DNA of 35,891 bases from Dysgonomonas sp. Marseille-P4677 (GTDB taxonomy: Bacteria > Bacteroidota > Bacteroidia > Bacteroidales > Dysgonomonadaceae), in contig NZ_JAEPKU010000032.1 of the NCBI RefSeq assembly GCF_016652235.1, positions 1 to 35,891 on the forward strand. The letters are read 5' to 3'. Position numbers and translations under genes: made by a program. Numbering within the stretch: position 1 is the stretch's first letter; each line of letters opens with the position of its first letter. Below, one piece after another: positions 1 through 5,987 of the stretch. Below the pieces are notes generated by a model that saw only the letters and a list, made by a program, of their open reading frames with translations, made no database searches and was not told the DNA's origin.

Positions 1-44
1 ATTTTAGAGAGATATTATGTCTACCTATAAAATAATAAAATCAA

Positions 45-393
45 ATGAAGTACACATTTAGAATCTCATTTTTCTTGAAGAAAAACGTAGTACGGAAAAT
101 GGCAAATCTCCAATTATTGCAAGAATAACATTGAATGGTAAAAAAAGTTGAGTATTGAATCATTGATGTGGGATGTTAATACGGGAGAAGCAAAGGGTTG
201 CAGCCATGAATCCTCATCTCTTAATAATGACCTTAATTCAATCCAGATGATCCTTTATACATATTACCGGAACCTGAGTGAAAAGTGTGAAGTAATCACA
301 GCAGACAAATTACGAAAAATGTATACACAGACAGAAACCTTCCCTCAAACACTTCTAACTCTATTCAGAAAACACAATGAGGATGAATTAAAA
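45..393 (+). pseudogene. Decayed tyrosine recombinase (integrase), N-terminal arm-binding part only
   Basis: This is the N-terminal part of a Bacteroidota-type phage/conjugative-element integrase, spread over three frames. From the ATG at 45 it reads KYTFRISFFLKKNVVR. After a shift near 96-99 it reads NGKSPIIARITLNGKK, and after a second shift in the A-run at 140-146 it reads LMWDVNTGEAKG, SLNNDLNSIQ and TLLTLFRKHNEDELK. The order matches the arm-type DNA-binding and start of the SAM-like core-binding domain of these integrases. The catalytic domain with the R-H-R-Y residues is absent. Similarity stops near 390, exactly where a minus-strand AraC remnant begins, so the open frame running on to 519 is a chimera. 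Family knowledge says such enzymes insert mobile elements; this copy must be dead. Recognition is from memory of the family, not from a search. Confidence 0.65.
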
Positions 394-633
394 TACATCT
401 TTATTTACATTTTCACGGGTAATAAACTGACGGTCATAGAAACGCATACAATGATTGAGAAAAACTTCAATATTGGCTGTAATTATAGATTTACTGTGTT
501 TGCCAATAGAGTCCATTAGTTCTTCTCTTATTTCCTTAAAACAATTAATAATAGTGTGTCGTTTCCTGAGTGATAGAAAAGACAGAGTTGTATTTAGTAA
601 TAAAAACCCGGATGATTTTGTCAAATACGGCAA
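388..633 (-). pseudogene. Remnant of an AraC-family transcriptional regulator (middle part)
   Basis: On the minus strand this frame contains KHSKSIITANIEVFLNHC followed by RFYDRQFITRENVNKDV. This closely resembles the linker between the N-terminal cupin-like domain and the HTH domain of Bacteroidota AraC regulators (typically I-D-K-H-S-Q ... L-L-N-Y-C-x-R-F-Y-D-R-Q-F-I-T-R). Just upstream, LSLRKRHTIINCFKEIREEL fits the usual L-S-x-x-E-R-x-T-I segment. The frame ends in a stop at 388-390, before any helix-turn-helix, and no clear N-terminal half is visible above about 600. It is therefore a fragment truncated at its 3' end by the same junction that truncates the integrase. The family assignment rests on motif memory and needs a profile search. 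Confidence 0.55.
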
Positions 634-968
634 GTATGAAATGCGTGGCTGCGATAAAATATTATTGGAAAAAAGCTATCTTATCCATGCTAAAGTTAAG
701 TGGTATAGTATCGGTAACTTCGCTTATTCTTTCCTCTGGAAAGAGAATAAATCAGATACTGAGTACAAAGAATAGTGGAGCGATCCGAGAAAGGCAAAAA
801 TCCAAAAAGGGAAAAAAGCAAATCGAAACTCCCATAGTCAAGAAAAATAACAGATTGAAACGCAAATAAATGGTCAAATATCCTCTCTAAACACCCGATG
901 ACATTGGTTAAAGCCATTAATAGATATGAATATAAGAGTGATATATAGTTTCATATTTTGAGGGGATT
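634..968. other. Stretch without a recognisable gene
   Basis: Short overlapping open frames exist on both strands here, but none has a recognisable domain, signal peptide or plausible start, and they overlap each other. Given the gene remnants immediately to the left, this is most simply further decayed sequence. A stretch around 600-680 (+) that reads NPDDFVKYGKYEM is not something I can assign. Confidence 0.4.
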
Positions 969-1000
969 AAAAACCCTGCCGAGTTTTTACTCTGACAGGG
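969..1000 (-). terminator. Rho-independent terminator for the minus-strand DUF2589 cluster
   Basis: Read on the minus strand, CCCTG and GAG/CTC segments form a roughly 10-bp stem with one bulge and a short A-rich loop (974-1000). It is followed by a run of five T residues (plus-strand A at 969-973). It lies 20 bp after the stop codon of the 52-residue zinc-ribbon gene, where the cluster should end. Confidence 0.7.
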
Positions 1001-1019
1001 GAATAATAAATACTCTCGA

Positions 1020-1178
1020 TTAACAAGGTGTAGCTCCGCATTTTGGACAAACCCTTGAATCAATAGGAATAGTCGTGCCACAGTCAATACATTTCTTCGT
1101 TTCTTCGCTGCGACTAGAACTAGAGCATTGATCTGCTTCTTCAGTCATTTGAACTCCACATTTCCAAGATTTTCTCAT
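1020..1178 (-). CDS. 52-residue zinc-ribbon mini-protein
   Basis: This is a small open frame with ATG at 1178 and TAA at 1020-1022. The C-terminal half carries CIDCG (from residue 30) and CPKCGA (from residue 44). The pattern C-x2-C, ten residues, C-x2-C is a typical zinc-ribbon knuckle pair, like those of small zinc_ribbon_2 proteins. Cysteines at positions 7 and 18 and the final residue 52 are extra and outside the ribbon. No signal peptide or membrane helix is present, so a cytoplasmic location is likely. It lies 115 bp downstream of the lipoprotein gene and directly before a good terminator, so it may be the last gene of the DUF2589 cluster. Function is unknown. The intact four-cysteine ribbon makes a chance frame unlikely. 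Confidence 0.65.
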   Translation of the reverse strand: MRKSWKCGVQMTEEADQCSSSSRSEETKKCIDCGTTIPIDSRVCPKCGATPC

Positions 1179-1293
1179 AATATTTAATTGTATTAAAATT
1201 ATATCCTCCTTTTTTGGCGAGGAATACTACCGATGCTACTCTCTTAGGGATTTTCTCATTTCTCCCAATTGTAATATCATACTATAATGTAAA

Positions 1294-1701
1294 TCACTCG
1301 ATATATTCGAAAATCACTATACTACGACCTCTGATACTAGACTTTAGTATTAATTTATAAGGATTTTCACTTGGATTCCAATCGAATCTACCATCGAAGT
1401 ACGTCTTATTTTGAACTGTTTCTCCACTTAATATAATTCTCTTATTCTCTTTGTTATTATCATTATTAAGAATATTTTCAGCAAAATCTTTGGCATCTGC
1501 TATGTCTATATCTGTAACACGATAATTAGATACTCCAGACCTAATATTGTTGATAATATCATTCTTAATACTATCACTATTTGGACTACTTGTAATTTCA
1601 CTTTTATAATTAATTACTTTCATATCCTTTTCATCACATCCCACAAAAAACATAGACGAAAAGAAGCTGAGAAATAAAATGAACAAAATATTTTTTTCCA
1701 T
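1294..1701 (-). CDS. Hypothetical lipoprotein, 135 residues
   Basis: The protein begins with a hydrophobic signal segment ending in the lipobox F-V-G-C, with the modified cysteine at residue 22 followed by D-E. In Bacteroidota, acidic residues after the cysteine are compatible with export to the outer membrane or surface. The remaining ~113 residues are polar and Asn-rich, with no cysteines and no domain I recognise; they suggest a small secreted domain. It starts 11 bp after the stop of the 74-residue zinc-ribbon gene and is almost certainly co-transcribed with the DUF2589 genes. It is the only member of the cluster with a secretion signal, which makes it the likely envelope contact of whatever the cluster does (inference). 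Confidence 0.75.
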   Translation of the reverse strand: MEKNILFILFLSFFSSMFFVGCDEKDMKVINYKSEITSSPNSDSIKNDIINNIRSGVSNYRVTDIDIADAKDFAENILNNDNNKENKRIILSGETVQNKTYFDGRFDWNPSENPYKLILKSSIRGRSIVIFEYIE

Positions 1702-1712
1702 AACTATAATTT

Positions 1713-1937
1713 TTAAAATTTACTTTTTGAATTTACACGGTTTTGTACCTCCTGCACCTTATGCAGAGCAGATAGAGCCTCCTTCGATTTGAACTTATCG
1801 ATAACCAACTGTAATGAACACTTTGGACACCGTATACTGGAAGATGTTATCAACTCCTGAATACTTGTTTTTATCAACTCCGAGCACCGCGGGCATTTCA
1901 CACCTGTTGTTTCGGGATTCGCTTGAATTGGATTCAT
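1713..1937 (-). CDS. 74-residue double-CxxC zinc-ribbon protein
   Basis: The protein has CPRC at residues 15-18 and CPKC at 37-40, a classic zinc-ribbon spacing. A lysine-rich C-terminal helix with heptad-like spacing follows (about residues 46-70). There is no signal peptide. It lies 14 bp below the shorter DUF2589 gene and 11 bp above the lipoprotein gene, within the same tight minus-strand run. The fold could bind nucleic acid or serve as a protein-protein adaptor; nothing in the sequence chooses between these. A second, smaller zinc-ribbon protein (52 residues) closes the same cluster, so two ribbons seem to be part of one system. Confidence 0.75.
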   Translation of the reverse strand: MNPIQANPETTGVKCPRCSELIKTSIQELITSSSIRCPKCSLQLVIDKFKSKEALSALHKVQEVQNRVNSKSKF

Positions 1938-1951
1938 AAATTAATACTGCT

Positions 1952-2575
1952 TTATTTACGTTTTACTTTGCTTTTATCTGAATCGTCACTTTCAACGTCT
2001 TCTATTTGCAGGTTGTTGGTTGTTAAATGCAATAAATTAGCCAATCCTCCGGGCACATCCGCTTGCTGCATTTTGACCTTTACCTTCATGTTAGCTGTCA
2101 ATCCTTGTCGTAGCTCACCTTTTGCCGACTGTTGTCCTACATCAGGAGCAAGTGCTGCACGTAATTTTACTCCTTGATTCTGGATTTTCACACCCTCTTG
2201 AATTTGCTCGTCTTTAAATGAAAACTGTTTGTCATAACTTTCCGATACTGCGTCTATAATTTGTATGTCAAATTCAAAATAGGCTTCTTTAACCTGCAAT
2301 AGGGGAAGTGGAACAAGGGTAAGTAATGGAACACTGATGCGCTGTATATGTTTTCCTCCAACGTCAAAAGAAGCATAGGAGAACGTTAACATTCTCAGCT
2401 TTCCAAGTTCTTTGGTTTCTTTGTTATACGATTCAAAAGCCAATTCCAATAAATAATCAAGATACCGGCTTGAAGAAATGGAGTCTGCATCAATAGTAGC
2501 TACAAGTGGTGCGGAGATCAAATCCTTTAGTTCCATTACCTGGCTACTTACCTTTTTAATATCATCATTAGCCAT
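1952..2575 (-). CDS. DUF2589-family protein, short form (207 residues)
   Basis: This belongs to the DUF2589 family of unknown function. The diagnostic features are the N-terminal helix with LKDLISAPLVATIDAD (residues 16-31), the central ISVPLLTLVPLPLLQVKEAY (80-99) leading into the strand FEFDIQI, and the late segment VPGGLANLLHLTTNNLQI (about 171-188). All three elements recur at matching places in the longer protein encoded at 3401-4285. The C-terminus is a short basic tail (K-S-K-V-K-R-K). There is no signal peptide or membrane helix, so it is presumably cytoplasmic. It lies 5 bp below the 268-residue gene and 14 bp above a zinc-ribbon gene. Family membership is from motif recognition; function is unknown. 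Confidence 0.8.
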   Translation of the reverse strand: MANDDIKKVSSQVMELKDLISAPLVATIDADSISSSRYLDYLLELAFESYNKETKELGKLRMLTFSYASFDVGGKHIQRISVPLLTLVPLPLLQVKEAYFEFDIQIIDAVSESYDKQFSFKDEQIQEGVKIQNQGVKLRAALAPDVGQQSAKGELRQGLTANMKVKVKMQQADVPGGLANLLHLTTNNLQIEDVESDDSDKSKVKRK

Positions 2576-2580
2576 AATTA

Positions 2581-3387
2581 TTATTCTTTTTCGGTTGGTA
2601 ATAAATTTTCATCATCAATTACACTTATCGGAAGGTAGTTGGGATGTATTCTAAGCTGAAGAGAGTGAATACTTTCAGTCGAATACTTGGATAGTTCAGC
2701 GTTTGACACCTCAATTTCCATAGAAGGCAGCTTTCGCTTCCGATTGAAATTAATATTCTTTGTCAGCATAGGGATAAAAGCACTAAGTGCTTTTTCTATA
2801 CTAATACTGAGAATGCTCTTGAGATTATCTTTCTTCGAGACAACCATATCACTGAAATCTTTATTATCCAGTAATTCCGCAGAAACAACATCCAATGAAA
2901 CTTTGAATAGTACATCATTATAGAAGCTGCCATCTTCCTTTACCAATATCGAAAAATTAGAATAGCACGCGTTTAGAATCTTACGGCTCAAAAAAGCATG
3001 AAACTTATCATTCAGTTGAGACTGTCCGGATAGCTTCTCCAACAATACATTCACCTCTTTATTCTCATTTTGCTGGGCTTTTACAGAAGCTGTTGCACTG
3101 ATTATTACCTTTGCCAACTGCGACGAAACATCTTCACATCGATGTTTGTAATACTCGTAATCAGCCTCATATTGCTCCGGCATGTTGTCTGCCTTCTTTA
3201 TTCCGTATTTCAAATCCAGCTCTACATCACCGAAACTAACGGTAGGCAACTGAAACTTTTCCATACGCCCGTCTTTACGGTATGCTTCGCTCAACTCTGC
3301 TGCATACATATTTGCCTCGTGTTGAGCAACGATCATATCACGAAGGATCGATCCTACTATTTTGCTTAATTGAGCCATAAGATTCAA
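2581..3387 (-). CDS. Hypothetical protein of the DUF2589 cluster (268 residues)
   Basis: I cannot place this protein in a named family with certainty. Its N-terminus is a helix that includes IVGSILRDMIVAQHEANMYA (about 10-29). It is followed by FQLPTVSFGDVELDLKYGI, whose layout echoes the V-P-L-L-x-(I/L)-V-P ... F-x-F segment of the two flanking DUF2589 proteins. A helical middle (about 70-150) and a strand-rich C-terminus ending near RIHPNYLPISV follow. It is probably a diverged third member or dedicated partner (inference). No signal peptide, cysteine cluster or enzyme motif is visible. It sits between the two DUF2589 genes with gaps of 5 and 13 bp, so the three are certainly co-transcribed. 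Confidence 0.75.
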   Translation of the reverse strand: MNLMAQLSKIVGSILRDMIVAQHEANMYAAELSEAYRKDGRMEKFQLPTVSFGDVELDLKYGIKKADNMPEQYEADYEYYKHRCEDVSSQLAKVIISATASVKAQQNENKEVNVLLEKLSGQSQLNDKFHAFLSRKILNACYSNFSILVKEDGSFYNDVLFKVSLDVVSAELLDNKDFSDMVVSKKDNLKSILSISIEKALSAFIPMLTKNINFNRKRKLPSMEIEVSNAELSKYSTESIHSLQLRIHPNYLPISVIDDENLLPTEKE

Positions 3388-3400
3388 ATGTTAATTGTGA

Positions 3401-4285
3401 TTATGCTGTTTTAGGTTCATCGACTTTCTTCGACTCTTTCTTTTCAGTCTTATTGCCCTCAACCGTTACAGCCACAGTATTGCCTTCTCCAGCTTGTACA
3501 ATATACTTACCTGCATCTTTAAGCATAAAAATTACGCTGTCGCCGCTAACTTCTCCATCAATTTTAGTATTACCTAACATCAATGTAATTGGTTTTGTGT
3601 CGAATAAACCCTCGCTGTTTTTGTAAGTTGCAATCAGTTGTACCGGCTTTCCGTCATTTAGCATTATCAAGGTTTCGCTAACTTCCAAAGTTCCTTTAGG
3701 GTCAGACACATCAAGCGAACTGCCTAATAGTTCAAGCACTTTTGCCAGACCAGCAGGCATACTTTCCTGTCCGGCTTTTACCGCTACGTCCATCGTATAC
3801 TCAACGCTGTATTTCGAATCTTGCGTAGCTTTTGAATCTTTTTTACTTGAATAATTGGCATTCATTTTTGCTGAAGCCTTAAAAGGCCCCCAACCAACAC
3901 TTACATCTGCTCCCACACTACCCCCAGCTTCTGTGTGTTCGGAGTTTTCAGAGAACGTAGATGCCGAAGCAGAAATATTGGCTTTGAAGTTTAGGTCGAT
4001 CGTGTGAATTGCAATGTAAGGTATCGGAACGATTGTAAGAAGAGGCACGTTAAGTTGTGCCATACGTCCGTTTTGCATAAATTGAAACGATACGTTTATT
4101 GCTTTCTTTTCACCTGTTTGAGAATCGGTATTAAGACCGACTTGTTGAATGAAATTCCATGTTGTTTGGGCAGCCATAGCTTGTGCTTCGATACATGCTT
4201 TGAGTGGGCCACCGATAATTGAACCAAATGGAATCGCTTGTAACGCACTAGTTGCGATTTGCGATGGAGCTGAATCAATTGCCAT
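3401..4285 (-). CDS. DUF2589-family protein, long form with C-terminal Ig-like extension
   Basis: The DUF2589 domain covers about residues 20-190. The helix SIIGGPLKACIEAQAMAAQT (22-41) comes first, then LNVPLLTIVPIPYIAIHTID (78-97) and the strand LNFKANI. A Ser/Gly/Ala-rich stretch (104-155, with SVGADVSVGWGPFKASAKMN) and SMPAGLAKVLELLGSSLDV (175-193) follow. About 80 more residues, rich in alternating hydrophobics, look like one Ig-like beta-sandwich, and the protein ends in a Lys-rich tail. No signal peptide is present. It is the first gene after the best promoter in this region (-7 box at 4333-4340), about 43 nt beyond the predicted start point. Function is unknown; the beta-rich, low-charge core suggests an assembling or lipid/surface-binding protein (inference). 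Confidence 0.8.
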   Translation of the reverse strand: MAIDSAPSQIATSALQAIPFGSIIGGPLKACIEAQAMAAQTTWNFIQQVGLNTDSQTGEKKAINVSFQFMQNGRMAQLNVPLLTIVPIPYIAIHTIDLNFKANISASASTFSENSEHTEAGGSVGADVSVGWGPFKASAKMNANYSSKKDSKATQDSKYSVEYTMDVAVKAGQESMPAGLAKVLELLGSSLDVSDPKGTLEVSETLIMLNDGKPVQLIATYKNSEGLFDTKPITLMLGNTKIDGEVSGDSVIFMLKDAGKYIVQAGEGNTVAVTVEGNKTEKKESKKVDEPKTA

Positions 4286-4332
4286 AATGTTGTAATTTTA
4301 AAAATTAATAAATTAACTTGAAGCTTCAGATA

Positions 4333-4363
4333 CAAATCTAAGCGTCGTAACATCCTTGGCAAA
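4333..4363 (-). promoter_or_regulatory. Bacteroidota-type promoter for the DUF2589 cluster
   Basis: On the minus strand TTTG (4363-4360) lies 19 bp before TAGATTTG (4340-4333), an exact match to the TAnnTTTG -7 consensus of Bacteroidota sigma-70-type promoters with near-ideal spacing. Transcription would start around 4328, about 43 nt before the ATG at 4285. The cluster can therefore be expressed separately from the upstream LytTR gene. Confidence 0.65.
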
Positions 4364-4385
4364 ATTTGTTTTTCTAACGACAATT

Positions 4386-4400
4386 CTGTTCTCCGAACAG
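4386..4400 (-). other. Short perfect hairpin after the LytTR gene
   Basis: CTGTTC and GAACAG form a perfect 6-bp stem around a 3-nt loop, 6 bp past the LytTR stop codon and just upstream of the DUF2589 promoter. There is no T-run directly after it, so it is at best a weak terminator. It could also be a regulator-binding repeat. Confidence 0.4.
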
Positions 4401-4406
4401 CAATAT

Positions 4407-4991
4407 TTATTCGTATTTCCGGCTTCTTGTACCAACGAATGAGAATGACTTGTTTACAGTTTTTTGAAATTCTCTTCCGATAGGCAATCTCTCGCCGCTA
4501 ACCATTTTCACGGTATTTCCCATGATAGATTCCACATAATGAAGATTGATTATATAACCTCGGTGAATACGAATAAAATCTTTACTGACAATATAATTAT
4601 ATGTTTCAGACATAGAAATGGATACAAGCATTGTTTCGGCATCCGATAGATGAATTTCACAATAGCTCCGTGATGCCTGCAGATGTGTTATACTACTGAT
4701 GGCAATTCTTTTAAATCCGTCTGATACCCTGACAAATAAGTGGTTGGTTATTAATATATCTGAATCAGATGAAGTTCCGGGATTTTCCAACACACTGTAT
4801 GGGTAGTTCGATTTATGGATTTGATCAAGAAACTCGCTTTCATTTGCTTGCAGGTGAATTATTTTGGGGGAATTGGTTTTACTATTGATTATGCAAATGA
4901 TAATACTTTCCACAATATTTGTAATATGGTCACTCATCATGCTGCGGTTTATCATATTACAACAATGCGGGTGTTCTTTCGAACCCCGCAT
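4407..4991 (-). CDS. LytTR-domain DNA-binding regulator without receiver domain
   Basis: A LytTR DNA-binding domain fills about residues 79-182. Its hallmarks are ITHLQASRSYCEIHL (101-115), the conserved DFIRIHRGYIINLHYVESI (138-156) and LPIGREFQKTV (169-179). The N-terminal ~75 residues carry no phospho-acceptor receiver domain. Such stand-alone LytTR proteins are common in Bacteroidota and bind pairs of short direct repeats. The start is uncertain: the ATG at 4991 overlaps a GC-rich hairpin (4967-4989), so ATG 4955, 4940 or 4937 are credible. It is immediately upstream of the DUF2589 cluster on the same strand, and downstream of a terminator that isolates it from the fimbrial operon. It is the obvious candidate regulator of the cluster (inference from position). 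Confidence 0.85.
   Translation of the reverse strand: MRGSKEHPHCCNMINRSMMSDHITNIVESIIICIINSKTNSPKIIHLQANESEFLDQIHKSNYPYSVLENPGTSSDSDILITNHLFVRVSDGFKRIAISSITHLQASRSYCEIHLSDAETMLVSISMSETYNYIVSKDFIRIHRGYIINLHYVESIMGNTVKMVSGERLPIGREFQKTVNKSFSFVGTRSRKYE
4967..4989 (-). promoter_or_regulatory. Leader hairpin with GNRA-type tetraloop at the LytTR start
   Basis: On the minus strand GCGGG-GTTC, the loop GAAA and GAAC-A-CCCGC form a 9-bp stem with one bulged A. The strong GC stem in AT-rich DNA sits directly on the first possible start codon of the LytTR gene. It is probably either a 5' leader structure, with the true start downstream, or a weak terminator/attenuator. No T-run follows. Confidence 0.45.
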
Positions 4992-5038
4992 TACTGTAAC
5001 ACTTTAAGTTAATAATTTATCGTAACTTATTTGTTTTC

Positions 5039-5063
5039 AAAAAAGAGGGATAATTTAATCCTC
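5039..5063 (-). terminator. Terminator of the fimbrial operon
   Basis: Read on the minus strand, GAGGAT ... AT(C)CCTC makes a short stem with one bulge and a 6-nt loop, followed directly by six T residues (plus-strand A at 5039-5044). It lies about 20 bp after the stop of the last fimbrillin gene and before the LytTR gene, so it separates the two transcription units. Confidence 0.7.
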
Positions 5064-5081
5064 AGTAACATTTGCTTTATC

Positions 5082-5954
5082 TTAATTAATTCTGATCACT
5101 TCTGTAATAGTACCCTGATCACCCCATGCACTGATAGTACCTGTTTGGAATTCAATTCCATAGCGGGTCAGCATTAACGTTATTTCAAGATGTTTGCCAC
5201 TTTCTAAGGCAGTCAATGTAGCAGGAACCTTGTAGGTAAATGTTTCTCCGTCAATCTGTATTTCTATCATTTCATCTCCTGTGGTCAATGTTTGAGGAGC
5301 TACAATGAACATGGCATTGGAACCTGTTACCGAAGGGTAAGGATCTGTTCCCTCTGCGGCGGTTTCATCTACGGTACAATCTGAAAAATTGACCTTCGCA
5401 TCCGATTTTAAGTTTTTCAGTGTGATTACAGCGTTTTGCAGAACATCAATAGAATAATAGTTCGTACCCAAATATATCGTCAGTTTATGCATTAGATGTT
5501 TAAACTGCAGGTTCACAGGATTACCTTTAGCTACAGTAACCTTCGGTGCCATCAACAGGTCTTTGGCTGCTTCGGTTGCCGCGCCGGCTACCTTGTATCG
5601 CACAACTCCGCTACCTGAATAACTCGGATACCAAGCAGAAAAAACAAGCGGATCGCCATAATGCGAAGTTAATACATCCCAATAAAGATTGCTACTACCG
5701 ATCTTGTACTCGACCCCGCCTCCGAACTGTGTCGTCGGATTTTCGTAACACAGGGTTAATATGTCTCCTTCTTCAAATTCTCCACTGCCATCATAATCGA
5801 AAGCAGCCTTTGTCTTTCCACCGGTCGATGCGTCAATGGTGGCTACGATTTTTACTTCTTTGCGAGAGTTGTCTACTTCCTCGTCGTTGTTAGAACATGC
5901 TGTAAAAGCTAGTGCTAGAATCAATGTAGCTGTAAATAATTTTGTTGTTTTCAT
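5082..5954 (-). CDS. Fimbrillin-family lipoprotein, distal copy
   Basis: This is a fimbrillin (FimA/Mfa1-like) subunit lipoprotein. The signal peptide ends in the lipobox F-T-A-C with the cysteine at residue 20. Fimbrillins are exported as lipoproteins, cleaved at the surface and polymerised into short fimbriae (family knowledge). Typical features are the T-K-A-x-F segment near residue 50, GDILTL (about 65), FSAWYP (about 105), the AAKDLLMAPKVTVAKGNPVN block and the conserved FKHLMHKLTIYL segment (about 152-163). The protein is a close paralogue of the one at 7667-8527, with long stretches nearly identical, so the pair arose by duplication. It is last in the fimbrial operon, 33 bp after the lectin-tipped subunit. 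It could be the main shaft subunit or an alternative one. Confidence 0.85.
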   Translation of the reverse strand: MKTTKLFTATLILALAFTACSNNDEEVDNSRKEVKIVATIDASTGGKTKAAFDYDGSGEFEEGDILTLCYENPTTQFGGGVEYKIGSSNLYWDVLTSHYGDPLVFSAWYPSYSGSGVVRYKVAGAATEAAKDLLMAPKVTVAKGNPVNLQFKHLMHKLTIYLGTNYYSIDVLQNAVITLKNLKSDAKVNFSDCTVDETAAEGTDPYPSVTGSNAMFIVAPQTLTTGDEMIEIQIDGETFTYKVPATLTALESGKHLEITLMLTRYGIEFQTGTISAWGDQGTITEVIRIN

Positions 5955-5987
5955 AAATATATAATATTAAATAGTAAAAATATTTTC

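Noticed and set aside
148-519. A 123-residue open frame on the plus strand as an intact gene
   Set aside because: Its first two thirds are an integrase remnant and its last third is the antisense of an AraC remnant; it has no proper start and lies between frameshifts.
455-775. An open frame of 106 codons read as the integrase C-terminus (LLCLPIESISSS)
   Set aside because: The resemblance to the conserved G-V-P-I-E-x-V-S segment is only a few residues. The frame overlaps a better AraC match on the other strand and lacks the His-Arg-Tyr residues.
696-917. A 73-codon minus-strand frame
   Set aside because: No start context, domain or conservation clue, and it sits in decayed sequence.
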